A DNA stretch of 64,000 bases from Proteiniborus sp. MB09-C3. Its GTDB lineage: Bacteria > Bacillota > Clostridia > Tissierellales > Proteiniboraceae. Under the pieces are notes generated by a model. The model was not told the origin of the DNA, did not search any database, and worked only from the letters and a program-made list of their open reading frames with translations. Location: the NCBI RefSeq assembly GCF_030263895.1, contig NZ_CP127161.1, positions 3,472,001-3,536,000 of the forward strand. The letters are read 5' to 3'. Below are positions 8,778 to 18,150 of the stretch, in pieces (the first letter of the stretch is position 1; each line of letters begins with the position of its first letter). The translations under genes and the position numbers were made by a program.

Positions 8778-10634
8778 TTAGCTAAGCAGTGTCAAATGCC
8801 TTACAGAATCATATATTGCCTTATCACTTAAATCCTCTATGCTCAAATAATGTCCTCCTAATCTCATAGAAAGCTCTTTTAATGTCCCAAATTTTAAAAA
8901 TCCACTTTCTGTATCTAATACTAGAGATTTAATTTCTTTTTCCCTGATTTTCTCTGCAATTTTAAAGCATTCCAGTAAAGGATCTTCTCCTGTCAAAGAT
9001 ACATTTGCTCTTCCATCTGATATGACTACAAGCAATGGTATCATATCCCTGTCCTTTATCCACTGACTCTTTATTTGGTTATATGCTGTAGTCATGCCAG
9101 CTGAAAGGGGTGTCTTCCCTCCAGAGGGCAATTCACTTAAGTGTTTTTTTGCTAACTCTACACTTCTAGTAGTCTGTAGCAAAACCTCTGCAGATTCTTT
9201 TCTAAAGGCTATTAGTGATACCTTGTCCCTTTTTTCATAAGCATCTGTTAATAGCGACATTATGGCTCCCTTTACTGCCTTCATTCTTTTTTTGGCAGAG
9301 ATAGACCCACTGGCATCTACTAGGAAAAATATAGTTGCCCCAGTTCTTTTTTCTCGTATTTTTTCTCTTAAATCACTTTTGTCTATGGCTATGGCAACTC
9401 CGTTTTTTTCTCTATACTTTTGATAAGGCGCCGCCGCTCTTAGAGTTCCGTCTAAAGCTATATCTTTTATTTCGCTATTTTTAGGCATGTATCTTATATA
9501 TCTGCCCTGCTTTGAATCAGTTTTTGTTACGCTCCTCTTTCCAGAACCCTTTCTTATTTTTCTATCTCTGCTTCTAAACTGTATATTTTTGGTCTTAAAT
9601 GTATGTCCAATATCTTCTATCACTTCTATATCTGAAGACAATGCAGTAGAATCCAAATCATCAAAGTCATTTAAGCTGTCTTCTATGTCTTTTTCGGCCT
9701 CCTTATCTTTATTTTCATTTTTCTCATCATTATTACTATTTTCCTGATTATTTGCATCATCTTTGTTTTCTTCTCTATCCCTTGGCTTTTTCCTCATTCT
9801 ATGGGGCAATACATAGCCAAATGCCTCTTTTATATCCTCTATATTAGCCTCTATTCTATTATCTAATGCTGCTATTGCCTTTACAGCTTCCACAGCTATT
9901 ATTTCAGTTCTATTTCCCTCACAGCCACATTCATCCAAAGTACTGATAATAGTATTCAGCAGCTCCTTAGATATCTTAATTTGATTTATAAGCTTTTTCC
10001 CATTTTCTATTTTGTCCTTTAATGCTATGCATTCCTTAAGCCATTGCTCATGAAAATTTTCTTTATCCCCTTCATATAATAATCTTCTTCGAATGATTTC
10101 TTTTCTGTTTTCTAAATTCATTTCTCCTTCTACAGATACAAATAATCCGAACTTATCTAAAAATATGGACTTCAAGCTTCCTTCCTCAGGATTCATAGTT
10201 CCTATAAGCACAAATCTGGAGCTATGCTTATAGGAAATTCCTTCTCTTTCAATATTATTAAAGCCTGAAGAGGACACCTGCAATATAGTATTTATAATGC
10301 TATCACCTAATAAATTCACTTCATCAATATAGAGTATATTTCCATCAGCTTTTTTAAGTATCCCTTCATCAAGTTCCTTATTCCCAAATAATATTGCCTT
10401 TTCTAAATCTATACTGCCTATTAGCCTGTCTTCGGTAATATTTAAAGGTAAATCTATAATATCAACGGAATTAAATATAGATGGTATAGACCTGACTATA
10501 GTACTTTTACCTGTACCTTTTTCCCCACTTATGAGTACTCCACCGATTCTAGGATTCACTAAATTTAGCAATATGGCTTTCTTTAATTTTTCCTGACCTA
10601 CTATTGCAGTAAAAGGATATATGGTCCTGTTCAA
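8778..10634 (-). CDS. ChlD/BchD-type chelatase subunit (AAA+ and VWA domains)
   Basis: The N-terminal AAA+ module has a P-loop ([10 protein letters not shown]), YIDEVNLL as Walker B and GTMNPEEG. A strongly acidic and Asn-rich linker follows (about residues 290-330). A C-terminal von Willebrand A domain has a MIDAS site (DASGSIS, the Thr of KTPLS, and VISDG). ChlD forms a double hexameric ring with ChlI and contacts CobN. TTG at 10632-10634 is preferred as start because AGGAGG is 7 nt upstream; the in-frame TTG two codons earlier is too close. It follows the ChlI gene by a few bases and precedes cobN. Confidence 0.85.
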   Translation of the reverse strand: MNRTIYPFTAIVGQEKLKKAILLNLVNPRIGGVLISGEKGTGKSTIVRSIPSIFNSVDIIDLPLNITEDRLIGSIDLEKAILFGNKELDEGILKKADGNILYIDEVNLLGDSIINTILQVSSSGFNNIEREGISYKHSSRFVLIGTMNPEEGSLKSIFLDKFGLFVSVEGEMNLENRKEIIRRRLLYEGDKENFHEQWLKECIALKDKIENGKKLINQIKISKELLNTIISTLDECGCEGNRTEIIAVEAVKAIAALDNRIEANIEDIKEAFGYVLPHRMRKKPRDREENKDDANNQENSNNDEKNENKDKEAEKDIEDSLNDFDDLDSTALSSDIEVIEDIGHTFKTKNIQFRSRDRKIRKGSGKRSVTKTDSKQGRYIRYMPKNSEIKDIALDGTLRAAAPYQKYREKNGVAIAIDKSDLREKIREKRTGATIFFLVDASGSISAKKRMKAVKGAIMSLLTDAYEKRDKVSLIAFRKESAEVLLQTTRSVELAKKHLSELPSGGKTPLSAGMTTAYNQIKSQWIKDRDMIPLLVVISDGRANVSLTGEDPLLECFKIAEKIREKEIKSLVLDTESGFLKFGTLKELSMRLGGHYLSIEDLSDKAIYDSVRHLTLLS

Positions 10635-10648
10635 TTTCAAGCCTCCTA

Positions 10649-11689
10649 TTAGTTTTCCAGCAGCTCATGAATAACTGTAATATCTAAATTTCCTTCTTCA
10701 AAGGGTCTTTTCCTCATTCTATGTGGTATTACAAATTTCAGAGCTTCGGCTAAATCCTCTTTAGTTACTATTGTTCTGCCATTGAAAGCAGCTATTGTAG
10801 CAGCAGTCTTAATAGCAGTTATATCTCCTCTATGTCCGTCTAAATCAAGCTTTATGCATATTCCAACTGTAGCCTCTAATATATCATCTCCATATGTTAC
10901 CTGTGACAATATATTCTTAGCGCTGATTATCTTTCCTGCAAGCTCATTATTTTCTCTCTCAAAGCTCTTTATGAAAGCTTCTGGGTCATTTTCGTAGCGC
11001 ATACGTCTATTTATTACTTCTATTCTATTTTCATTGTTCTTTTCTCCAATTACATCTACAACAAGTCCAAATCTATCTATGAGCTGTGGCCTAATATCTC
11101 CCTCTTCTGGATTCATAGTTCCCACAAGTATAAACCTAGATGGGTGAGCATAAGATATGCCTTCTCTTTCTATGTTATTGACTCCCATAGCAGCAGCGTC
11201 CAACAGTATATCTACTATATGATCCTCTAAAAGATTTATTTCATCTATATAGAGAATATTTCTGTTAGCAAATGCAAGTATTCCAGGCTCAAACTTTTTT
11301 TCGCCTCTTTTTATAGCCGTCTGTATATCTAATGTTCCTGCAACTCTATCCTCTGTAGCATTTATAGGCAACTCTATTACTTTCATTTTTCCTTCTCTTG
11401 CCTCAAGCCTTTCACCGGCATTTACTTTGCTTCTGCATTCTTCGCACATTTTGCTCAAATCTAATGGATCACAGCTAAGTATACAATTCTCTACCTCTTC
11501 TCTCCTAGGTAAAAGGTCTACAATAGATCTAACAGCTGTAGATTTACCAGTTCCTTTTTCGCCTCTAATGAGAACTCCACCTATTGACGGGTTAATTATA
11601 TTAAGAATCAACGCTTTTTTCATATCTTCTTGACCAACTATTGCAGTAAATGGGTAATTTTTTATGCTTTCTGTATTCAGATTAATCAC
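10649..11689 (-). CDS. ChlI/BchI-type chelatase AAA+ ATPase
   Basis: This 346-residue AAA+ ATPase has [16 protein letters not shown] at the N-terminus, Walker A (GEKGTGKST), Walker B (LYIDEINLL) and sensor GTMNPEEGD, all typical of magnesium/cobalt-chelatase ATPase subunits. A short Cys cluster (SCDP and MCEEC, residues about 70-90) is present. It is the motor that, with ChlD, drives CobN. The GTG start has AAGGGG only one base away, so the true start may be slightly downstream (for example CTG four codons in). It belongs to the riboswitch 1 operon. Confidence 0.85.
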   Translation of the reverse strand: MINLNTESIKNYPFTAIVGQEDMKKALILNIINPSIGGVLIRGEKGTGKSTAVRSIVDLLPRREEVENCILSCDPLDLSKMCEECRSKVNAGERLEAREGKMKVIELPINATEDRVAGTLDIQTAIKRGEKKFEPGILAFANRNILYIDEINLLEDHIVDILLDAAAMGVNNIEREGISYAHPSRFILVGTMNPEEGDIRPQLIDRFGLVVDVIGEKNNENRIEVINRRMRYENDPEAFIKSFERENNELAGKIISAKNILSQVTYGDDILEATVGICIKLDLDGHRGDITAIKTAATIAAFNGRTIVTKEDLAEALKFVIPHRMRKRPFEEGNLDITVIHELLEN

Positions 11690-11697
11690 GCCCCTTT

Positions 11698-12432
11698 CTA
11701 CTTCATTTCTCTAAAGCTCATATAGACCCCAAAAACATAAAAGATAACAGAATATATAAAAAGTATAAAAATAGATTTGTAATCAAAATCACCACTTAAA
11801 ACAATACTTCTAAGAGAAATAGAAGCATGAGAAAGGGGTAAAATACTTATTATTTTCTTTATGATTAAAGGCAGGTTATTCAAGGAAAAAAAAGTTCCAC
11901 ATAAAAAAGACATAGGCGTCATTATATAAGTAGTAAATCTATTCATATCATAATGACTGTCTATAGATAGTGCTGCTCCATATCCAAGAGCAGAAAATAA
12001 AAAACTATTTAAAAAGCATATTATTATGAAATAAATATCTATATTTATCTTAATTCCAAATAGATAGGATACCAGCACTATAAGTGCCGCGGCATACATA
12101 CCTCTCAAAGCTCCTGACAATATATGACCTAATGCCATCAAAGGCATTCTGACAGGAGAGGTTAAATAATATTCAAAGCTTTTCTCATGTAATTTAGATA
12201 TATTTATCCTCATAGCGACTGCATTAAAGCTAGTATTCATAGTAGAAAGAGCTATTATGCCGGGTATTATGAAATGCATGTAGGTTGAACCCTCTACTAT
12301 CACATCTCTTCCAAGCCCCCATCCAAATGCTATAAGGTATAAAATAGGATTCATCACAGCACTAGAAGTAATTTTTCCAATTCTTCTTTTGAAAAAGATA
12401 AATTCTCTCCACATTACAGTAAATACTTCCAT
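11698..12432 (-). CDS. ABC-2-type transporter permease
   Basis: This 244-residue protein has about six membrane segments and the ABC-2 (NodJ/DrrB-like) pattern, including [23 protein letters not shown] and [12 protein letters not shown]. The family usually exports lipids, polysaccharide, drugs or haem-like compounds. One base separates it from the matching ATPase gene. It sits between importer genes and chelatase genes in a cobalamin-riboswitch operon, which is an unusual place for an exporter. The cargo is unknown; a metal or tetrapyrrole is possible but not shown. Confidence 0.85.
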   Translation of the reverse strand: MEVFTVMWREFIFFKRRIGKITSSAVMNPILYLIAFGWGLGRDVIVEGSTYMHFIIPGIIALSTMNTSFNAVAMRINISKLHEKSFEYYLTSPVRMPLMALGHILSGALRGMYAAALIVLVSYLFGIKINIDIYFIIICFLNSFLFSALGYGAALSIDSHYDMNRFTTYIMTPMSFLCGTFFSLNNLPLIIKKIISILPLSHASISLRSIVLSGDFDYKSIFILFIYSVIFYVFGVYMSFREMK

Positions 12433-12433
12433 T

Positions 12434-13270
12434 TTATATTACCTTCCTATTTGTAAAGTTGTAAAATACGTCTTCTAAGGTGGTTTCCCTAAGAGTATAG
12501 TTTAAGCTAGTAATTTTATTGGAATACTCTATTGCATCTTCTTTATTTTTAAAATATTTGTATATAGTTTTCATCTCATCATCAAAGTATTCCATAGTGT
12601 AAGTCCCTAGATCTTTCTTAAGGTTATCAGGGGTATTCTTGTCAATTATTTTTCCTTTGTCTATTAAACATACCTTATTGCAAAGATAATCTGCCTCTTC
12701 AATATAATGAGTAGTTAGTAAAACAGTTTTTCCCATAGCCTTCATTGCCTTCAGTATGTCCCATATTTTTCTTCTGCCATTTAAATCTATACCTACAGTA
12801 GGCTCGTCCAAAAATATAATTTCTGGATCGTTTATTAATGCTTTTGCAATCATCAGACGTCTAGCCATGCCACCAGAAAGGTTCATAGCCTTTCTATCTT
12901 TATAACTCTCTAACTCCATAAATTCTAAAAGTTCAAATATCTTTTTTTTATAATCTTTAACACTAAAGAGTTTCGATGCAAAAACTAAATTTTCATATGC
13001 TGTAAGCTCTTTGTCCAGATTAGTATATTGAGGCACTATTCCTAATATTTTTTTTACGTCCTTATTATTTCTAGTCATTTTCTGACCATTGATGTATATA
13101 TCTCCGCTGGTTGGCTTTAATAATCCTGTGAGCATTTTTATGATTGTAGTTTTTCCAGCTCCATTTGGGCCCAAAAGTCCTATAAAGTCTCCACTATCAA
13201 TATTTAAGCTCACATTGTTTACAGCAATAAAATCATCAAACTTCTTCGTAACATTGTTTATCTGTATCAT
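12434..13270 (-). CDS. ABC-2-type transporter ATPase
   Basis: This 278-residue ATPase is of the DrrA/CcmA type. Walker A is GPNGAGKTT, the signature LSGGMARR and Walker B EIIFLDEPTVGID, with switch His in LTTHYIEEAD. A C-terminal extension of about 60 residues is typical for exporter ATPases of this group. The SD and start are ordinary. It pairs with the permease at 11698-12432 and is expressed with the chelatase subunits. Confidence 0.88.
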   Translation of the reverse strand: MIQINNVTKKFDDFIAVNNVSLNIDSGDFIGLLGPNGAGKTTIIKMLTGLLKPTSGDIYINGQKMTRNNKDVKKILGIVPQYTNLDKELTAYENLVFASKLFSVKDYKKKIFELLEFMELESYKDRKAMNLSGGMARRLMIAKALINDPEIIFLDEPTVGIDLNGRRKIWDILKAMKAMGKTVLLTTHYIEEADYLCNKVCLIDKGKIIDKNTPDNLKKDLGTYTMEYFDDEMKTIYKYFKNKEDAIEYSNKITSLNYTLRETTLEDVFYNFTNRKVI

Positions 13271-13296
13271 AAAATATCACTTCCAAAAAGTTTTAT

Positions 13297-14079
13297 TTAA
13301 GCAGTCGTCTTTTTAGGAATAAAGTATGGACAATTATTTATCTTATCATCATATATATCAGCATCTATCCTAAAAACATCCTTCAATAAGCATTTATTGA
13401 TTATTTTATCAGGTGTTCCCAATTCGCATAGTTTTCCATCTTTTATAACCAAAATCATATCTGAATACCTAGCAGCTTGATTTAAATCATGCAGAACCAT
13501 GACTACAGTCAAACCTAAGGTTTCGTTTAATTCTTTTACCAGCTCTAAAACCTCTACTTGATAAGATATGTCAAGAAAGGTTGTAGGTTCGTCAAGTAGC
13601 AGTATTTTAGGCTTTTGAGCTAATGACATAGCTATCCAGGCTCTCTGTCTTTCGCCGCCAGAAAGTGTTGCAACAAATCTTTTTCTTAAGGAGCTAAGGC
13701 CTGTCTTTTCTAATGCCCAGTCTACTATCTCCATATCTTCTTTCCTTAGCCTTTTCCCAAACTTTAAGTGGGGGTATCTTCCATAGGATACTAGCTCTTC
13801 TACGGAAACATCTGAGGACACATTTTTTACTTGTGGTAATATAGCCAATCTTTGTGCAATAATCTTAGTATTTATTTCATCTATATTAGTTTCATCTATA
13901 TAAATGCTTCCTCCTGATGGCTTCAAGCACCTGCTCATAGCTTTAAGCAATGTGGATTTTCCTGAGCCATTAGGCCCTATGATAGTCACTATCTGTCCAG
14001 AATTTATTTCGAAGTCAATATTTTTAACTGCTTCTTTATCCCCATAATTTACGCTTATGTTTTCAATCTTCATTTTCAT
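13297..14079 (-). CDS. Metal/corrinoid importer ATPase (FecE/BtuD family)
   Basis: This 260-residue ATPase has Walker A (GPNGSGKST), signature LSGGERQR, Walker B (ILLLDEPTTFLD) and switch His (VLHDLNQAARYSD). It begins one base after the permease stop. Together with the permease (14081-15085) and lipoprotein (15168-16223) it makes a complete type II importer under riboswitch 1. Such importers carry siderophores, haem, corrinoids or cobalt chelates. B12 control points to a corrinoid or cobalt source, by inference. Confidence 0.9.
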   Translation of the reverse strand: MKMKIENISVNYGDKEAVKNIDFEINSGQIVTIIGPNGSGKSTLLKAMSRCLKPSGGSIYIDETNIDEINTKIIAQRLAILPQVKNVSSDVSVEELVSYGRYPHLKFGKRLRKEDMEIVDWALEKTGLSSLRKRFVATLSGGERQRAWIAMSLAQKPKILLLDEPTTFLDISYQVEVLELVKELNETLGLTVVMVLHDLNQAARYSDMILVIKDGKLCELGTPDKIINKCLLKDVFRIDADIYDDKINNCPYFIPKKTTA

Positions 14080-14080
14080 A

Positions 14081-15085
14081 CTAATATTCTCCTCTTCTTC
14101 TAAGTAGATATAAGAAAAACGGAGCTCCTAATGCTGACATTATAATGCCTACTGGTATTTCTGTCGGAGCAAATAGAAGTCTTGCAATAGTATCGCAGAG
14201 CATTACTATACTAGAGCCTGTAAAAATACATGCTGGTAATAGATATCTATAATCGGAGCCTATAAATAATCTAGTCATATGCGGCACTATAAGTCCTACG
14301 AATCCTAGAAGACCTACAACGCTTACTGCACTGCCTGCTAATAGTGAAGATATTATGATAAAAACAAATCTAGTCTTTTCTACATTTATCCCAAGACCTG
14401 TTGCTACTTCATCTCCTAGCATTAGTATGTTTAGTTTGTTTGGTATGAGTAAAAGCAATATTATCCCTACTATTGCATAAGGAAATATAGTATTTACATG
14501 TCGCCAGTTAGTTGCAGAAAGACCTCCAACCATAAATCCAATAACTCCAGCCACCTTATTTGGGAAAAAAGTCATTATTGCATTTGTTCCAGCTCCTAGT
14601 AGTGAAGAAACTGCCACACCAGCTAATATCAAGCGAGTAGGCACTACTCCCTCTCTCCATGCCAAAAAATATATGAATAAAGTAGCCAATAGTGCTCCAG
14701 CAAAAGCTCCTACAGGTGCTAAATAATAAAAATCTGGAAAAAGTATTAGAATAATCAATGTCATAAGCCCTGCACCAGATGAAACTCCAATTATATTAGG
14801 TCCTGCTAAAGGATTTCTCATGACTCCTTGCAATATGGCTCCAGATAAAGCTAGACATGTGCCAACAAATGCAGCAACTATGGTTCTAGGCAGTCTGACA
14901 TTCCATATTATTTGATAATTTACTGTAGATTTATCAAGTAATATGGCATTTACTATTTCTTTAGGTGATATATTTACAGCTCCGTTTCCTATACTTATAA
15001 AAAAGCTGGCTATTGAAATGCATATGAATATAAATAAGATTAAATTTTTTTTCATCACTTCATTCTTTGTATCACTGCTGGCCAT
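14081..15085 (-). CDS. Metal/corrinoid importer permease (FecCD/BtuC family)
   Basis: This FecCD-family permease has RLPRTIVAAFVGTCL, GVMRNPLAGPNIIG and GFVGLIVPHMTR, with about ten membrane segments. The start at 15083-15085 is preferred because AAGGGG lies upstream of it; an ATG twelve codons earlier has no SD and would overlap the intergenic hairpin region. It lies between the receptor and ATPase genes of the riboswitch 1 operon. Confidence 0.88.
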   Translation of the reverse strand: MASSDTKNEVMKKNLILFIFICISIASFFISIGNGAVNISPKEIVNAILLDKSTVNYQIIWNVRLPRTIVAAFVGTCLALSGAILQGVMRNPLAGPNIIGVSSGAGLMTLIILILFPDFYYLAPVGAFAGALLATLFIYFLAWREGVVPTRLILAGVAVSSLLGAGTNAIMTFFPNKVAGVIGFMVGGLSATNWRHVNTIFPYAIVGIILLLLIPNKLNILMLGDEVATGLGINVEKTRFVFIIISSLLAGSAVSVVGLLGFVGLIVPHMTRLFIGSDYRYLLPACIFTGSSIVMLCDTIARLLFAPTEIPVGIIMSALGAPFFLYLLRRRGEY

Positions 15086-15122
15086 GTTTTCAATTCCCCT
15101 TAGTATTAGCATTTTAGACATA

Positions 15123-15152
15123 GGCTGTATAGCCTAAAGAGACTATACAGCC
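15123..15152 (-). other. Intergenic stem-loop between receptor and permease genes
   Basis: A perfect 10-bp stem (15123-15132 with 15143-15152) and 10-nt loop occupies the short gap after the receptor stop. No U-run follows, so complete termination is unlikely. Stem-loops at this place in ABC operons often stabilise the upstream receptor mRNA against 3' decay, which is the inferred role here. Confidence 0.5.
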
Positions 15153-15167
15153 ATATCATTTATTTAA

Positions 15168-16223
15168 TTAATTAAATATTTCTGGATAAAGTATTTTTGC
15201 TAAGCCCTCATATGCCTCTGCATATCTTGCATTTGGTTTATATAGATATAAGTCTTTTGGAAGAACTATATATCTTCCTTCTTTTACTGCGGTAAGTGAT
15301 GCCCATGCTGGGTTATCTTCTACGTCTTGCTTTAGTCTTTCCATTATTTTTTCCTTGTCACTTCCCATAGTTTGTACAAAAATAAAATCTGGATCCTCTT
15401 GTATTATTTTCTCCATACTAAATACTTTTGCATTTGCTGGATCAGTTTCACCATCAGATATGTTTATAGTATTAAGATCTTTAAGCATTTCTCCTACCAT
15501 TGATTCTGAGTTTCTTACGGTAATGCTTTTAGCTGAAGCAAATACTATTAAAGTCTTGTAATTTTTATCTTTAGGTGCCTTTTCTATTATTGCATCTACA
15601 CCCTTTTTAACTTCATTGATATGCTTTTCATACAAATCTTCTCTATCTGTTATTGCAGTGAAAAGTCTTACTGTTTTATAATAATCCTCTAAATAATCAT
15701 TTCCTAAGGATATAACTTGAATATTATTTTGTTCTAGAACTGGTACCATCTCTGCTTGAACCTTGAAGCCATTAGTTACAATAACTAGGTCTGGCTCTAG
15801 TGCTAATACCTTTTCAAGGCTTGGAGCACCAGAAGTTCCTACAACTTCAGCTGACATAGCTTTTTCAACAGGCTTTTCTTCTGATTCTTCTACTCTGCCT
15901 ATTACTTCTCCACCACAGCTATCCCAAATATCCAGATAGGAATTGTATAAGCAAACTACTTTTCGAGGAAGTTTTTTAATAGTTACTTCTTCTCCTCTTG
16001 CATCTGTAAATACAACATTGTCATCATTAATAGTTACTCCATATTCAGATACAGCTTTATTGGTCTCTGGATCCTTATTTTCTTTTTCTCCTTCATTGTT
16101 ACTTTCATTGATATTGCTTGATACATTATTATCATTTCCTCGATTTTCTCTATTGCAGCCTACAAATATTGCTCCAACCATTACAATAATTAATAACAAT
16201 GAGATTATTCTTGATTTTTTCAT
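15168..16223 (-). CDS. Metal/corrinoid-binding lipoprotein (BtuF/FecB family)
   Basis: A lipoprotein signal peptide ends in the lipobox IFVGC. An Asn/Glu-rich linker of about 35 residues follows, then a type III binding-protein fold (FTDARGEEVTIKKLPRKVVCL, GTSGAPSLEKVLALEPDLVI). The receptor is tethered outside the membrane and delivers ligand to the permease gene just downstream. It is the second gene after riboswitch 1. Its ligand is inferred to be a corrinoid or cobalt complex from that regulation only. Confidence 0.85.
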   Translation of the reverse strand: MKKSRIISLLLIIVMVGAIFVGCNRENRGNDNNVSSNINESNNEGEKENKDPETNKAVSEYGVTINDDNVVFTDARGEEVTIKKLPRKVVCLYNSYLDIWDSCGGEVIGRVEESEEKPVEKAMSAEVVGTSGAPSLEKVLALEPDLVIVTNGFKVQAEMVPVLEQNNIQVISLGNDYLEDYYKTVRLFTAITDREDLYEKHINEVKKGVDAIIEKAPKDKNYKTLIVFASAKSITVRNSESMVGEMLKDLNTINISDGETDPANAKVFSMEKIIQEDPDFIFVQTMGSDKEKIMERLKQDVEDNPAWASLTAVKEGRYIVLPKDLYLYKPNARYAEAYEGLAKILYPEIFN

Positions 16224-16251
16224 AAGTTATTCCTCCTAGTATTTTTTATAG

Positions 16252-17034
16252 TTAATTGTTTTTCATAGCATCTTTTAAATGTGATACAAATATATCCTGA
16301 ATTTTTTCATTTTCGCCTAATCCATTCATGGTTACTTCTACTTGAAATCCATTGCTTATTAATATACTTTTCCATGAATCCTCTTCATCACCAGCCATAT
16401 CATTCATTGCATGATCCCCAGCTACAAGCATGAAAGGCATTAACTTCACCTTATTTATTTTTTGCTCCAACAGCTGAGATATTATATCCTCTAATTTGGA
16501 ACTGCCTTCTATTGTTCCAATAAATATCTTGTCTGAATACTCTTCTCTAAACTGTCTTTCTAATAAATCATAGCTACTGTCTGAATCATGGTCAGTTCCA
16601 TGTCCCATGAAAACCACAGCTTCATTATTATTTAAGGCTTTTATTTCAATTGCTTCAACTGACCTTTTATAGTCTGCATCATTGTTTAGCAATGGTGCTC
16701 CTACATGTATTGTAATGTCACTATTCTTTTCTTTGAACAACTCAACCTGTCTTAAAAGCTTATTGTACTCATGTCCAGGTATTATGTGAAGAGACTGTAT
16801 AAAAACTTGACAAATCCCTTCTTGTCTCATTTTTTCTAATGCTTCTGTTACATTATTTACTAATATTCCATCTCGCTTTCTTAGTTTATTGATTACCATC
16901 TGAGAAGTAAATGCTCTCTCTACTTGGTAGTCACTAAACTCTTTTTTAATTTTGTTTTCTATGCTTTCTATGCATAGTCTTCTAGTTTCTTCATAACTAG
17001 TACCAAAGCTTACTACAACAATTCCTTTTTTCAT
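16252..17034 (-). CDS. cbiK: Sirohydrochlorin cobaltochelatase
   Basis: The protein starts KKGIVVVSFGTSYEETRR, the CbiK signature; SLHIIPGHEY and MGHGTDHDSD supply the histidines expected to bind metal. It inserts Co2+ into sirohydrochlorin without ATP, the early cobalt insertion of the anaerobic cobalamin route. The 260-residue length is normal, and there is no signal peptide, so it is cytoplasmic. The ATG at 17032-17034 has AAGGAGG 5 nt upstream. A longer in-frame reading would start inside the terminator at 17106-17140 and is rejected. It is the first gene after riboswitch 1. A second chelatase type (ChlI/ChlD/CobN) is encoded in the same operon. Confidence 0.92.
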   Translation of the reverse strand: MKKGIVVVSFGTSYEETRRLCIESIENKIKKEFSDYQVERAFTSQMVINKLRKRDGILVNNVTEALEKMRQEGICQVFIQSLHIIPGHEYNKLLRQVELFKEKNSDITIHVGAPLLNNDADYKRSVEAIEIKALNNNEAVVFMGHGTDHDSDSSYDLLERQFREEYSDKIFIGTIEGSSKLEDIISQLLEQKINKVKLMPFMLVAGDHAMNDMAGDEEDSWKSILISNGFQVEVTMNGLGENEKIQDIFVSHLKDAMKNN

Positions 17035-17105
17035 CTTGCCCTCCTTAATTTTTATTTTGTCAACATTCCTTCTGCAATGAGGTGTAGTGTATTTGTATTT
17101 AAGCA

Positions 17106-17140
17106 AATAAAAAAACCACAGCCTTTAAAACTATGGTTTC
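17106..17140 (-). terminator. Riboswitch 1 terminator (expression platform)
   Basis: A 9-bp stem including one G-U pair (17131-17139 with 17113-17121, loop 9) is followed on the minus strand by a U-rich run. It lies between the cobalamin aptamer and cbiK, so it is the probable off-state terminator. Confidence 0.75.
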
Positions 17141-17203
17141 GTAGTATGCATAAAAAATCTATACACAAAATAACCACTTCCCACCGAAGGCTTATTTATA
17201 AAA

Positions 17204-17364
17204 TTTACAGGCAGGTCTCCTGACTCGTGGTACTTCCTACTCTCAAAACCTTCCCAGAGAAGCTTCTCCAGTGGCAAATAATGATTTCGTTCCCACTTAC
17301 AGTAGCGGGGGCTGTAGCGGATTCACACCGCTTTCCCTATTATTCTTGTTAAAGCACCTGTAAT
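17204..17364 (-). promoter_or_regulatory. Cobalamin riboswitch 1, upstream of cbiK
   Basis: Read on the minus strand, the P1 stem pairs 17357-17363 with 17205-17211. Between lie the conserved cobalamin-aptamer blocks: AAUAGGGAA, AAUCCGCUACAGCCCCCGC (the B12 box region), CCACUG and the closing AGUCAGGAGACCUGCC. It should reduce expression of the cbiK-to-cobN operon when adenosylcobalamin is plentiful. It begins only 27 bp after the cbiJ stop, so it may act as an internal switch on transcripts running in from cbiJ. Confidence 0.95.
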
Positions 17365-17391
17365 TTTTAACTATTTAATTTTATTACATTG

Positions 17392-18150
17392 TTACACTTT
17401 ATAACTCTTGTTAACAGTCTCTATAACTTCATCTATGCTATTACATAAGCTTGTATACTCTATATTGGGACGTTGTATCATAACTACATTTACTCCTGCT
17501 TCTATTGCTCCTATAACCTTTTCTTTAGTACCTCCAACGTCTCCACTATCCTTTGTCACCATATGCCTTATATTATAATTGCAATATATGGCTTTATTAA
17601 GCTCCTTTGTAAAAGGTCCCTGAACTGCTATTATCTGCTTTGGAAGCAATCCCAGCTCTTCACATTTTTTCACTACAGAATGGGTAGGAAGGACTCTTGC
17701 ATATAATCTACTGATGTCAAGAGAAGATGTGAAAGCCTGTAGATTATTGCTGCCAGTAGTCAGTAGAATATTCCCTTGAGTTTCTTTTAAATATAGTACT
17801 GCACTGTTATAGTCTGGAAAATAATGTACTCCATCATATACATGCCCTTCTCTTTCAAATCTTAAATATTGTATTCCCATAGATTTACTTGCAGCCATAG
17901 CATTTTTTGAAACCTTATCTGCATATGGATGGGTAGCATCTACTATATATTTTATATCTTTTTTTCTTATTAGCTTTTCCATATCAGTTTTTTCTAATCT
18001 TCTAGATATTATTTCTGTTATATTTTTATCAGATTCAACCAGCATTCCTCCGTACTCTGTAGCTGTAGAGGCTATTACTGGATATCCCATATTAGTCAGC
18101 AGCTCTATTATTTTTCTGCCGTCAGATGTCCCTGATAAAACTAGTATCAT
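17392..18150 (-). CDS. cbiJ: Cobalt-precorrin-6A reductase
   Basis: The 252-residue protein has the CobK/CbiJ fold signature: LVLSGTSDGRKI at the N-terminus, IKYIVDATHPYAD, and VTKDSGDVGGTKEKV near the end. It reduces cobalt-precorrin-6A to 6B in the cytoplasm with a nicotinamide cofactor. It overlaps the cbiH stop by 4 bp, showing coupled translation, and is the last gene before riboswitch 1. Length is normal. Confidence 0.92.
   Translation of the reverse strand: MILVLSGTSDGRKIIELLTNMGYPVIASTATEYGGMLVESDKNITEIISRRLEKTDMEKLIRKKDIKYIVDATHPYADKVSKNAMAASKSMGIQYLRFEREGHVYDGVHYFPDYNSAVLYLKETQGNILLTTGSNNLQAFTSSLDISRLYARVLPTHSVVKKCEELGLLPKQIIAVQGPFTKELNKAIYCNYNIRHMVTKDSGDVGGTKEKVIGAIEAGVNVVMIQRPNIEYTSLCNSIDEVIETVNKSYKV

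Noticed and set aside
8778-11689. Magnesium chelatase for chlorophyll synthesis
   Set aside because: The ChlI/ChlD-type genes lie in a cobalamin-riboswitch operon, and no bacteriochlorophyll genes are present.
17035-17106. Longer N-terminus for cbiK
   Set aside because: The extra 24 codons lie next to the riboswitch terminator, have no SD, and are absent from the family; the internal ATG has AAGGAGG.
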